A DNA stretch of 37,036 bases, from NCBI GenBank assembly GCA_030694425.1, contig JAUXYI010000024.1, positions 1-37,036 on the forward strand. The letters run 5' to 3'. The stretch is from Thermodesulfovibrionia bacterium. Lineage in GTDB: Bacteria > Nitrospirota > Thermodesulfovibrionia > UBA6902 > BMS3Bbin08. Position numbers and translations under genes: made by a program. Shown one piece after another: positions 8,621 to 15,910 of the stretch (the stretch's first letter is position 1; each line of letters opens with the position of its first letter). Under the pieces are notes generated by a model, which searched no databases, was not told where the DNA came from, and saw only the letters and a list, made by a program, of their open reading frames with translations.

Positions 8621-10899
8621 TAAAGAAGTTTATCTCAGTAAGGAATATTGGAAAGCTTGTAAATTATTCAGCCAGTGGTGACATTGAACTTAAAAAGCTC
8701 AATATCATTTATGGTGAAAATAGTTCTGGGAAGACTACCTTGTGTGCCATATTAAAGTCCCTCAAGACTGGAAAGGCCGATTATATAATTGGAAGAAAAT
8801 CATTTCATTCTGCTGAAGCCCCAAATGTAAACATCCTTTTTGAAGGGGAAAATGTCAAGTACTCTGATTCTAAATGGGATAGATGCATTCCAGAACTCGA
8901 AATATTTGACTCATCGTTTGTAGCTGAAAATGTTCATGCAGGTCATGACGTGCATCACTACCATAAAAAATCACTACATAGTTTTGCTATAGGAGAAGAA
9001 GGTGTAAGACTCTCCAATGAGATTCAAGTCTGTGATACAAAGATTAGAGAATTAAACACAACGATGTCAGAGGTTGAAAGAAAAATTCTCAGACATATCA
9101 TCGGCTCACTGCCCGTTGAAGATTTTATCAAGCTGACAAAGGACGAAGATGTTGCAAGGAAGATTCAAGAGAAAAACGCTCTAATTAAAGCATTAGAACA
9201 AGCTGAAGAGATAAAAATCAAAAACAAGCTCAGCGAGATACATCTATCAGAATGGAGACTTGAGTCACTCAAAGCAGTTCTTACCAGGAGCCTTGAAGAT
9301 ATATCAAAGGAGGCTGATGCTTTAATAAAAAGACACATTGACGAATGTCTTGATGAGAAAGGAGAAAGGTGGTTAAATTATGGCTTAGAGCATGTTAAGG
9401 ATAATAAGTGTCCATTTTGTGGACGAAACCTTGATAGCTTAGGTTTAATAAATGCATATAGGCAATACTTTAATGAAAAATATATTGAATTCAAATCTGA
9501 AATAGCTTCCGAGTTAGAGAAGGAAAAAGCCAAATTAGCTATTGAAAAGCTTATTGGTCTACAAAGGCTCATCGGGTCTAACGAAACCCTAATGGAATAC
9601 TGGAGACAGCATATTACTATAGAATCAGCCTTGCCAGAATATCTCTATGAAAAGACTGAGCAAGCTTGGAAATCTTTATCAGAAAAAGTTACAGCAGCAA
9701 TAGAAAGAAAAGCATCTAATATACTTGAAGCATTTGAGCCTGCTGATGAATTATTGACAGATGTAAGAGCTATTGAAGAAATAAAAGTATTAATTGGTGA
9801 ATACAATAGACAAATAGCGTCAATAAATGAGGCAATACAGAAGAAAAAAGACTCCGTTGAAAACGGCGATTTAAGCAGAGCAAGAACTGAATTGAATATT
9901 TTTCAGAACCAACAGAAAAGATATGAATCAGATGTCATCACACTATGTAATGAATATATTGAGGCAAAAACGCAGAAAGCAACAGTTGAAAATCAAAAGG
10001 AAGAAGCAAAGAGGAGACTGGACGGAATAACTGAAGAGATAATCACAAGATATCAAGATGGAATTAATAGCTACCTTGCAAAGTTCGGGGCTGACTTTAA
10101 AATCGTTGAAAAAAAGACTCAATACATAGGGGGCACACCAAGCGTTGATTATAAAATCAAAATTGGAGAAAGAACGGTATCTGTAGGTGATGCTGATACC
10201 CCTCACAGTGAACCGTGTTTTAGGAACACATTAAGTGATGGAGACAAAAGCACATTAGCCTTTGCCTTCTTTATGGCAAAACTCGATTTAGATACCAATC
10301 TTTCTTCAAAAGTAGTCGTCCTTGATGACCCCATAAATAGCTTGGACATTCACAGAAGAAAAGCGACAGTTCAAGAGATTATCAGAAAAAGTAATCAAGC
10401 TAAGCAGGTTATTATTCTAACTCATGACCCAGTGTTTGCAAGAGCTATTTATGACAACGACGGCTTTGGCAAAGCCTTAATTAAGTGCATTTGTTTAAAA
10501 ATAATAGGCAATGATAGCAATATTCAGCAGTGGGATATAGAGAATGAAACAGCGAGTGATTTCTATAAAAGCTATAGCAAAATAGAAGAGTATATTGAGA
10601 AAGGAAGTGGAACCCCTCTTGATGTAGCTCGTTGTATCAGACCCGTATTAGAAGGTCATTTGAGAAGGTGCTTCCCAACATCATTTAAGTCTAACGGCAA
10701 TCTCGGCTCATACATCAAAATGATTCGAGAAGCTGATAATGCTAAGCCTATTAAATCTCTCCAAAAATATTTAGATGAGCTTACGAATATTAATGATTAT
10801 GCTACCGAATACCAACATGATAGATATGATGGTTCGCCAGTGAATGAGTTAACACTTAAAAGCTATTTAAACAGAACATTGAACTTCTTAAGCAGATAA
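8617..10899 (+). CDS. RloC/PrrC-like AAA ATPase, putative anticodon nuclease
   Basis: A 760-residue SMC/Rad50-like ATPase of the AAA_13 type. Walker A GENSSGKT is at residues 33-40. Long coiled coils flank a CPFC pair (C265, C268), a zinc-hook-like turn. The ABC-type signature is LSDGDKSTLAFAFF (539-552), Walker B is VVVLDDP (566-572), and the switch histidine lies in LTHDP (H603). The C-terminal region (about 645-760) carries R675-x3-E679 and a later H734. This resembles the Arg-Glu-His set of the anticodon nucleases PrrC and RloC, although the Glu-to-His spacing (55) is longer than I recall for PrrC. Its place between hsdS and an hsdR start is the classic prrC position, where the nuclease is held silent by the restriction complex and released when phage disable it. 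Here the R-M partner is gone. The size and zinc hook favour RloC over PrrC. Nuclease activity is an inference. Confidence 0.78.
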   Translation: MIKKFISVRNIGKLVNYSASGDIELKKLNIIYGENSSGKTTLCAILKSLKTGKADYIIGRKSFHSAEAPNVNILFEGENVKYSDSKWDRCIPELEIFDSSFVAENVHAGHDVHHYHKKSLHSFAIGEEGVRLSNEIQVCDTKIRELNTTMSEVERKILRHIIGSLPVEDFIKLTKDEDVARKIQEKNALIKALEQAEEIKIKNKLSEIHLSEWRLESLKAVLTRSLEDISKEADALIKRHIDECLDEKGERWLNYGLEHVKDNKCPFCGRNLDSLGLINAYRQYFNEKYIEFKSEIASELEKEKAKLAIEKLIGLQRLIGSNETLMEYWRQHITIESALPEYLYEKTEQAWKSLSEKVTAAIERKASNILEAFEPADELLTDVRAIEEIKVLIGEYNRQIASINEAIQKKKDSVENGDLSRARTELNIFQNQQKRYESDVITLCNEYIEAKTQKATVENQKEEAKRRLDGITEEIITRYQDGINSYLAKFGADFKIVEKKTQYIGGTPSVDYKIKIGERTVSVGDADTPHSEPCFRNTLSDGDKSTLAFAFFMAKLDLDTNLSSKVVVLDDPINSLDIHRRKATVQEIIRKSNQAKQVIILTHDPVFARAIYDNDGFGKALIKCICLKIIGNDSNIQQWDIENETASDFYKSYSKIEEYIEKGSGTPLDVARCIRPVLEGHLRRCFPTSFKSNGNLGSYIKMIREADNAKPIKSLQKYLDELTNINDYATEYQHDRYDGSPVNELTLKSYLNRTLNFLSR

Positions 10900-10900
10900 T

Positions 10901-11056
10901 ATGGTATTCAAATATAACGAAGACAGTCTTATCGAACAGCCTGCCATTACCCTCTTCCAATCCCTCGGTTACTCTTACCTCGACTGCTTCCATGAAATCT
11001 ATGGCGAAAACAGCACGTATAGCGGGGAGATTGATGTGGAGGGGTTGGATGCCTAA
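10901..11056 (+). pseudogene. chimeric remnant: HsdR N-terminus fused to HsdS C-terminus
   Basis: A 51-codon open frame starting ATG at 10901. Residues 1-39 match the N-terminus of type I restriction subunit HsdR (NEDSLIEQPAITLFQSLGY, then DCFHEIYGENST). The last 12 residues are an HsdS tail (YSGEIDVEGLDA). The join lies at about 11020. This looks like the product of a deletion or recombination that removed almost all of hsdR and an hsdS body. Its 3' part supplies the Shine-Dalgarno sequence (GGAGGGG, 11038-11044) of the next gene, and its stop overlaps that gene's ATG. A second copy of the same join lies at 13359-13429. Confidence 0.75.
10986..11056 (+). repeat. hsdR::hsdS scar repeat, left copy
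   Basis: These 71 bases align without gaps to 13359-13429, with about 58 identities (82 percent by eye). Both copies read FHE-x-[YF]-GE-x-S-x-YSGEIDVE followed by a short tail and TAA. The two copies flank the nSTAND3 gene as direct repeats. Confidence 0.8.
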
Positions 11057-13349
11057 TTACGATTTCAAAACACTATCGCCTATAGACTTTGAAATATTAG
11101 TTCGAGATATCCTACAGGAAGAGCTCGGTATTAGGTTAGAAAACTTTAAATCAGGGCGCGACGGTGGCATTGATCTACGATATTGTCCAAGTAGTGATAA
11201 GGCATTAATCGTTCAATGCAAACATTATGCAGAATCATCGTTCCAGACGTTGCTTCGCGAAATAAAGAAACATGAACTGGAAAAAGTAAAAAAGCTTAAT
11301 CCTACGCGCTATATATTGGCAACTTCTTTGGGGCTAACTCCCGACCAAAAGGCTGAACTCATAAAAATTCACACTCCTTATATCCATGCTCCAGGAGACA
11401 TACTAGGAAAAGATGAGTTAAATGGGCTTTTGGTAAAATTTCCCAAAATTGAGCGATATACTTTTAAACTTTGGCTGTCGAGTATACCGGTATTTGAAGA
11501 GATATTACATAGTAAAGTCAAAAATGTTTCACGAGATGCTCTTATGAGAATTAAGCAGCATGCCGAATATTATGTTCAAAACGAAAGCTTCCGAGAAGCC
11601 ATTCAACTACTCGAAAAACATAATTTTTGTATAATTTCTGGAATCCCAGGTATTGGAAAAACCATTTTGGCTGAGATGCTTTCTTTACACTTTGTTAATC
11701 TGGGTTATGAAATTGTAAAAATTTCAGGGGACATCTCGGAAGCAACTGAGCTTGATTATGTTAATCAGAAGAGAATTTTTTATTATGATGATTTTCTCGG
11801 TCAGTCATCGCTTTCTGAAAAACTAAATAAAAATGAGGATCAAAAGCTCTTAGATTTTATCCATACGATAAACAAATCTAAAGTGTCAAAATTTATTCTC
11901 ACCACGAGAGAGTATATCCTTAATCAGGCACGAATGATTTATGAAAAACTCTCAAGGGCGAAATTTGATGCAGAGACGTGTATAATTGATTTATCCAAAT
12001 ACAATCGTCTAAATCGCGCACAAATCCTTTATAATCACATTCATTTTTCCGACTTACCCGCTGAATTCAAAAAAGCAATCCTTACAGGTCATAATTACCT
12101 CAAAATAATTGATCACCATAACTATAATCCGAGAATAATTGATTTAATGACCCAATATTCACGTGTTCAATACATTCAACCTAATGAGTATTTTAAGTTC
12201 TTTATGTCAAACCTTGAGAATCCATTAGAAATATGGCGGCATGCTTTTGAAGAACAGCTTACACAAAGCTCAAGAAATCTATTGATTGTAATGGCCAGCC
12301 TGCCTGAACTTGTTTTCTTAGAAGATCTACAAGAAGCTTTTTTAGCATTTCATTTAAGACATGCCAAAGAACATCATTATAAAACTTCTCCAGACGACTT
12401 CATGCATGCGTTGAAAGAATTAGAAGGTAATTTTATTAGTACCGAAAAATCGAAGGATAAAACCGTTGTGCGTTTTCACAATCCTTCGATAAGAGATTAT
12501 CTTCGTGAATATCTTTCTTCGCATGAAATTGAGTTGCGCTTCCTCGTTCAGGCAGCTAAATTTTATGATCAACATATGATTCTTTGGGAGTTTAGAGAAG
12601 AGCAAAATGATTTATTGAAATTCAGAAAAACAATAATCAAGTATAATGCAGAATTTGTTCGCGCACTATTTTCGAGTGTCAATTTTAGGACATGTCGATT
12701 GATAGATTATCAGGAAAGCAAAGGTAACACGTATAAAATAGTATGGGATATGACATTTGAAGCCAGAGCAACGCTGGTGGTTTCTGTTGCCTTCGAGCTT
12801 AAAACCGATTTGTCCATGAATCTGCTTAAACAAGTAATAGATATTATAAATCAGAGAATGATTGATAACCATGCAAATTGTGATGATCTCATAGGGTTTC
12901 TAAAAGAGCTAAAAAAAGGAGAAAAGGTGTCATATGGTTTAAGTTCTACTTTCTTGACCAATGCAAAGAACTATTTCATAACTGACATTGATTCCCTCGA
13001 TAGTATAGAGCGTTTTGGGGATTTTAAAGACCTATTCCCTGAAGTCATTACTAATGATGTTGTTGAAAGCATGAAAGATAAGTTCATTGAAGTTGCCCAG
13101 CAAGATATGTGGTACTCCCATGACGATCCTGATTACTACCGTGATGATGCCTATAAAATTGAAAAACTTGCAAAACGATTTGGGGTCGATATGTATGAAA
13201 GAATAGAAGAGCTTGAAAGGCATGCGAGAGAACTGGAAGAAGAGCAGCCACCTGAACCAGATGATTATGAGGGATACAGTTCAGGTCGTGGCGGCGACGT
13301 GTGTAGCGATAGCGATATAGAATCATTATTTGGAACACTGAAATCATAG
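11049..13349 (+). CDS. Mrr-like endonuclease-nSTAND3 NTPase, putative defence protein
   Basis: A 766-residue protein starting at ATG 11049, preceded at 4 bases by GGAGGGG. An upstream in-frame ATG at 10992 would add 19 residues read out of the hsd scar and is unlikely. Residues 1-110 form a restriction-endonuclease (Mrr-like) domain with the PD-(D/E)xK residues D42 (GRDGGID) and Q56-x-K58 (VQCKHY). A STAND-type NTPase follows, with Walker A SGIPGIGKT at 197-205 and a Walker B-like IFYYDDFLG near 243-251, typical of nSTAND3. The long remainder is helical, probably a sensor region. It ends in an acidic, Gly/Ser-rich tail. The architecture (effector nuclease, STAND switch, C-terminal sensor) resembles Avs-type anti-phage proteins. 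The sequence places it in a defence island; its trigger is unknown. Confidence 0.82.
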   Translation: MPNYDFKTLSPIDFEILVRDILQEELGIRLENFKSGRDGGIDLRYCPSSDKALIVQCKHYAESSFQTLLREIKKHELEKVKKLNPTRYILATSLGLTPDQKAELIKIHTPYIHAPGDILGKDELNGLLVKFPKIERYTFKLWLSSIPVFEEILHSKVKNVSRDALMRIKQHAEYYVQNESFREAIQLLEKHNFCIISGIPGIGKTILAEMLSLHFVNLGYEIVKISGDISEATELDYVNQKRIFYYDDFLGQSSLSEKLNKNEDQKLLDFIHTINKSKVSKFILTTREYILNQARMIYEKLSRAKFDAETCIIDLSKYNRLNRAQILYNHIHFSDLPAEFKKAILTGHNYLKIIDHHNYNPRIIDLMTQYSRVQYIQPNEYFKFFMSNLENPLEIWRHAFEEQLTQSSRNLLIVMASLPELVFLEDLQEAFLAFHLRHAKEHHYKTSPDDFMHALKELEGNFISTEKSKDKTVVRFHNPSIRDYLREYLSSHEIELRFLVQAAKFYDQHMILWEFREEQNDLLKFRKTIIKYNAEFVRALFSSVNFRTCRLIDYQESKGNTYKIVWDMTFEARATLVVSVAFELKTDLSMNLLKQVIDIINQRMIDNHANCDDLIGFLKELKKGEKVSYGLSSTFLTNAKNYFITDIDSLDSIERFGDFKDLFPEVITNDVVESMKDKFIEVAQQDMWYSHDDPDYYRDDAYKIEKLAKRFGVDMYERIEELERHARELEEEQPPEPDDYEGYSSGRGGDVCSDSDIESLFGTLKS

Positions 13350-13358
13350 AAGCATCTG

Positions 13359-13429
13359 GCTTCCACGAAACCTTCGGCGAAAGCAGCATGTATAGCGGGG
13401 AGATCGATGTGGAGAGTCTTGATATCTAA
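13359..13429 (+). repeat. hsdR::hsdS scar repeat, right copy
   Basis: This is the second copy of the hsdR/hsdS join. The frame reads GFHETFGESSMYSGEIDVESLDI then stop, with no start codon of its own nearby. It follows the nSTAND3 gene by 9 bases. Its HsdR part is nearer the family norm (FHETFGE) than the left copy, so the two are divergent alleles, not a recent duplication. The promoter of the following toxin-antitoxin pair begins inside its last codons. Confidence 0.78.
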
Positions 13430-13459
13430 AAACACTTAGGCGTATAATAGGCGTATAAC
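13419..13459 (+). promoter_or_regulatory. promoter and direct-repeat operator of the RHH/RelE-like toxin-antitoxin pair
   Basis: TTGATA (13419-13424) and TATAAT (13443-13448) are separated by 18 bases. The -10 box lies within the first of two 11-base direct repeats, AGGCGTATAAT (13438-13448) and AGGCGTATAAC (13449-13459). Such a repeat over the -10 is a likely binding site for the ribbon-helix-helix antitoxin, giving autorepression (inference). AAGGAGG (13463-13469) follows as the ribosome binding site. Confidence 0.6.
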
Positions 13460-13477
13460 GTAAAGGAGGTGCTTATA

Positions 13478-13729
13478 GTGCATAAAGGCAAGGTAAATAT
13501 AACGCTGGATGAAGACTTGATAGAGTACATTAAATCGTATGCTGAGGAACAGAGAACCACTGTCTCTGAAGTCTTTACGCAGTTTGTTTTAAATTTGAAG
13601 AGGACAGTTGTAAATGAACCTACTGAAATAATTCTTGCTGACCCGAATTTCAAGAAAAGCCTTTTGGATACAATTTCTAAAATTAGGACAGGCAAGATGA
13701 AATGGCTCAAGTACAACGAGGTCTTTTGA
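13478..13729 (+). CDS. ribbon-helix-helix antitoxin
   Basis: An 83-residue protein. GTG at 13478 is chosen because AAGGAGG ends 8 bases upstream; a GTG at 13469 overlaps that site. The N-terminus KVNITLDEDLIEYIKSYAEEQRTTVSEVFTQFV is a ribbon-helix-helix DNA-binding fold: a beta strand, helix, turn and helix. The C-terminal half should wrap the toxin. Its stop codon overlaps the ATG of the next gene (TGATG), the usual arrangement for antitoxin-toxin operons. It probably represses its own promoter through the AGGCGTATAA repeats. Confidence 0.72.
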   Translation: MHKGKVNITLDEDLIEYIKSYAEEQRTTVSEVFTQFVLNLKRTVVNEPTEIILADPNFKKSLLDTISKIRTGKMKWLKYNEVF

Positions 13730-14055
13730 TGGAAGCGCTGTTCAGCGAGGTTTTCGTGAAATCCCTGAAAAAGCACAGTTCAGTAAAGAAGGCGCTACAA
13801 AAGAAAGTGGATATGATAATAGAAAACCCTATCGCCCTCGGTGAACCATTAAAAGGAAATTTCAGGGGATATTACAGCGCTCCTGTTAAGAAGAACTTTC
13901 TCATAATCTACCTGTATTGCAGGGTTTGCAGGGCAAAGGGTGATGACAAAATAGTTCTCTGCCATGACTGCCTGAAGTGCAAGGATGAAACCGTCAAGTT
14001 CGTGGATATGGGGCCGCATGACGAAGCATACAAGAAAAAATCATACTGGTCCTGA
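13729..14055 (+). CDS. RelE/ParE-like toxin with cysteine cluster
   Basis: A 108-residue protein. ATG at 13729 overlaps the antitoxin stop, with ACGAGG upstream. The pattern is that of a RelE/ParE-like toxin: an N-terminal helix pair (EVFVKSLKKHSSVKKALQKK), then GEPLKGNFRGYYSAPV near residue 44, then IIYLY. A CRVC segment and a CHDCLKC segment lie within the following strands, and it ends with VKFVDMGPHDEAY. The cysteine set suggests a bound zinc. In the family the target is ribosome-bound mRNA or gyrase; which one applies is not evident. No close family name is certain. Confidence 0.65.
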   Translation: MEALFSEVFVKSLKKHSSVKKALQKKVDMIIENPIALGEPLKGNFRGYYSAPVKKNFLIIYLYCRVCRAKGDDKIVLCHDCLKCKDETVKFVDMGPHDEAYKKKSYWS

Positions 14056-14222
14056 TAATTCAAATGTTTTCAGAATCTCCTGTCACAAGATAATCAGCCT
14101 TTTGACACCATAAGGTAACGAGACAACGCAATTTTATTTCTATAAAAACACCTAAATAACAATAGGTTATGCCATAAACTTAAAGTTTTTTATAAGGTTA
14201 TCCGAACGGATAAAAAGAGGGG
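14056..14222. other. intergenic region between convergent genes
   Basis: A 167-base gap between the toxin (plus) and the radical SAM gene (minus). It contains the interrupted palindrome TTATCCGAACGGATAA (14198-14213) but no T-tract on either strand, so it is not a clear intrinsic terminator. Nothing else was recognised. Confidence 0.4.
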
Positions 14223-15806
14223 TTAATTCTCAAATAATGCCGGCATATGTTTTCTTGCCCATGATAGCCTCTGCTCGTATTTTAAATCACCTTTGCCAAG
14301 GAAATTAAAGATAACCCTTGATATTGCAGACCTCCAGCCGCCGCGGACTGTTCTCACTGTCCAGCTAATATTGTAATTTAATGCCCTTGTGGTAATGAAG
14401 AAATATACTGCAGGCTCAATAGTCCTTTTGACTATGAAAGATAATACACTTGTTAACAGCAGATGAATTAGCTTTCTCTCTGCCTTAGGTTTATTTAAAT
14501 GCCTGACAATGAATCGGGGGATATACGGAGCCATGTAAAGCAGCTTGTTAAAATAGGTCTTATCAATCTTAACTATATATCTGTAAAGGTATGCATCAGG
14601 AGCAGTAATATTATCTTTAATCGCTTTTTCAGCAATAGGAGCTCCGGGGAAAAAAGTAAGATGCGCCAAAGAAATTGTATACGGTTTTTTTAGATTAGCT
14701 ATAGAAGTAATAGTTTCAATTTCATCTTCTTCTATTTCATACGGGTTATCCACTATCATCTCGTAAAATGGCGCTGCGCCTGTTTCTGAGATTATCTGTG
14801 CTGCCTTCATAACTGATGAGAAGCGAACCTTCCTGTTATAAATCTCAAAATTAACCCTGTCGCTTCCGCTCTGTATTCCCATGACTATCCAGCTCAATCC
14901 TGCATCTCTGAGCATAAATAATTTTTCTCTGTCCATCATCGTAGGAATCACACGAACCAGAAATGGCAGGTTTATATGCTTTTTATATTCTTCACAGAAT
15001 CTCTTAATCCACTCACGGTCGTGTGCAAAAAAACAGTCATCCTGTATATTTATATACAAAACATAAGGGTCTTTCTTTACTTCTTTGAGTTCCCTTATTA
15101 CATTTGCAACTGACCTTCCCCTGATTTTCTTTCCGTATAGATTCATGAAAATAGAATTTCCGCAGAATGAACAGTGAAACAGACAGCCTCTCATTGTTAT
15201 CGCCATATGGCATGTGCCGCCGTACAAGGCATACTTGCGGAATAGGCGAGGATTCCGGGCAAAGTTGTATATCCTGTTCTTGTGAAAACCATAAAAATAT
15301 TCCGGCAGATATTCCTGAAATGGAAGACTGTCAAGATTCATTTCAGGCGCAGCATGGGGCTGTTTGATTGTCATTCCATTCCCTTTAACCCATACATTAG
15401 GAATATCAGGGAGTACATCCCTGCCTTTGTCTCTCAGATGCTCCAGTAATGAGACAATTGTCCTCTCCCCTTCCCCATAACATACATAGTCCGCATATCT
15501 TAAACACTCTTCGGGTTTAAGTATTACATGCACTCCGCCCCAGATTATGGGTATATGAAATTTCTCACGTAAAAGACGGGTTAGATTCTTTGCAGGATAA
15601 AACTCAATTGACATCAGCCCTATGCCGATTAAATCAGGATTGTAATCATGGATAAAATCCTCTATTGCTGTATTAAGCGTATTCTCTAAATAACCGGGGA
15701 GAAGTAAAATACGTGCATCATGCCCATTTGCCCGCGCATTAGCAGCTATATATTTCAGCCCTGTAACATAGGCATTAGACTGTAAGGAAATTAACAGTAG
15801 TTTCAT
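14223..15806 (-). CDS. B12-binding-domain radical SAM protein (copy 1)
   Basis: A 527-residue protein. The N-terminal cobalamin-binding-like Rossmann domain (about 1-130) includes GIGLMSIEFYPAK and IIWGGVHVILKPEECL. The radical SAM [4Fe-4S] motif is CLFHCSFC (C208, C212, C215) in a TIM-barrel region that runs to about residue 400. ILYIN-like and VMGIQSGSDRVNFEIYNR segments match the P-methyltransferase-type class that includes hopanoid and lipid-modifying enzymes. The C-terminal part (about 420-500) has hydrophobic segments (LIHLLLTSVLSFIVKRTIEPAVYFFI), suggesting membrane association. It is a close paralogue of the next gene, with nearly colinear sequence throughout. The DxHxxG cobalamin ligand motif is absent, as in many members. 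The substrate is unknown. Confidence 0.85.
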   Translation of the reverse strand: MKLLLISLQSNAYVTGLKYIAANARANGHDARILLLPGYLENTLNTAIEDFIHDYNPDLIGIGLMSIEFYPAKNLTRLLREKFHIPIIWGGVHVILKPEECLRYADYVCYGEGERTIVSLLEHLRDKGRDVLPDIPNVWVKGNGMTIKQPHAAPEMNLDSLPFQEYLPEYFYGFHKNRIYNFARNPRLFRKYALYGGTCHMAITMRGCLFHCSFCGNSIFMNLYGKKIRGRSVANVIRELKEVKKDPYVLYINIQDDCFFAHDREWIKRFCEEYKKHINLPFLVRVIPTMMDREKLFMLRDAGLSWIVMGIQSGSDRVNFEIYNRKVRFSSVMKAAQIISETGAAPFYEMIVDNPYEIEEDEIETITSIANLKKPYTISLAHLTFFPGAPIAEKAIKDNITAPDAYLYRYIVKIDKTYFNKLLYMAPYIPRFIVRHLNKPKAERKLIHLLLTSVLSFIVKRTIEPAVYFFITTRALNYNISWTVRTVRGGWRSAISRVIFNFLGKGDLKYEQRLSWARKHMPALFEN

Positions 15807-15910
15807 TTCACAGAATACCTCTAAGGTTATTATACATCAATTATTTGGCAGGTCAATGGATAAATAAGATATAAGGAATTTTTATAATATAACTCTATGC
15901 AGAGAATAGA

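Noticed and set aside
8617-10899. HEPN RNase motif (R-x5-H at residues 675-681)
   Set aside because: The spacing and surroundings do not fit the usual HEPN R-x4-H helix well. The Arg-Glu-later-His arrangement of anticodon nucleases and the hsd context explain the region better.
10992-11048. Longer start (ATG 10992) for the nSTAND3 gene
   Set aside because: The extra 19 residues are read out of frame through the hsdR::hsdS scar. GGAGGGG is placed correctly for ATG 11049, where the endonuclease domain begins.
14198-14213. Intrinsic terminator at TTATCCGAACGGATAA
   Set aside because: The loop is only 2-4 bases and no T-tract follows on either strand.
15167-15367. Plus-strand reading frames inside the radical SAM and other large genes
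   Set aside because: They are antisense shadows of well-supported genes, with no ribosome site or family resemblance.
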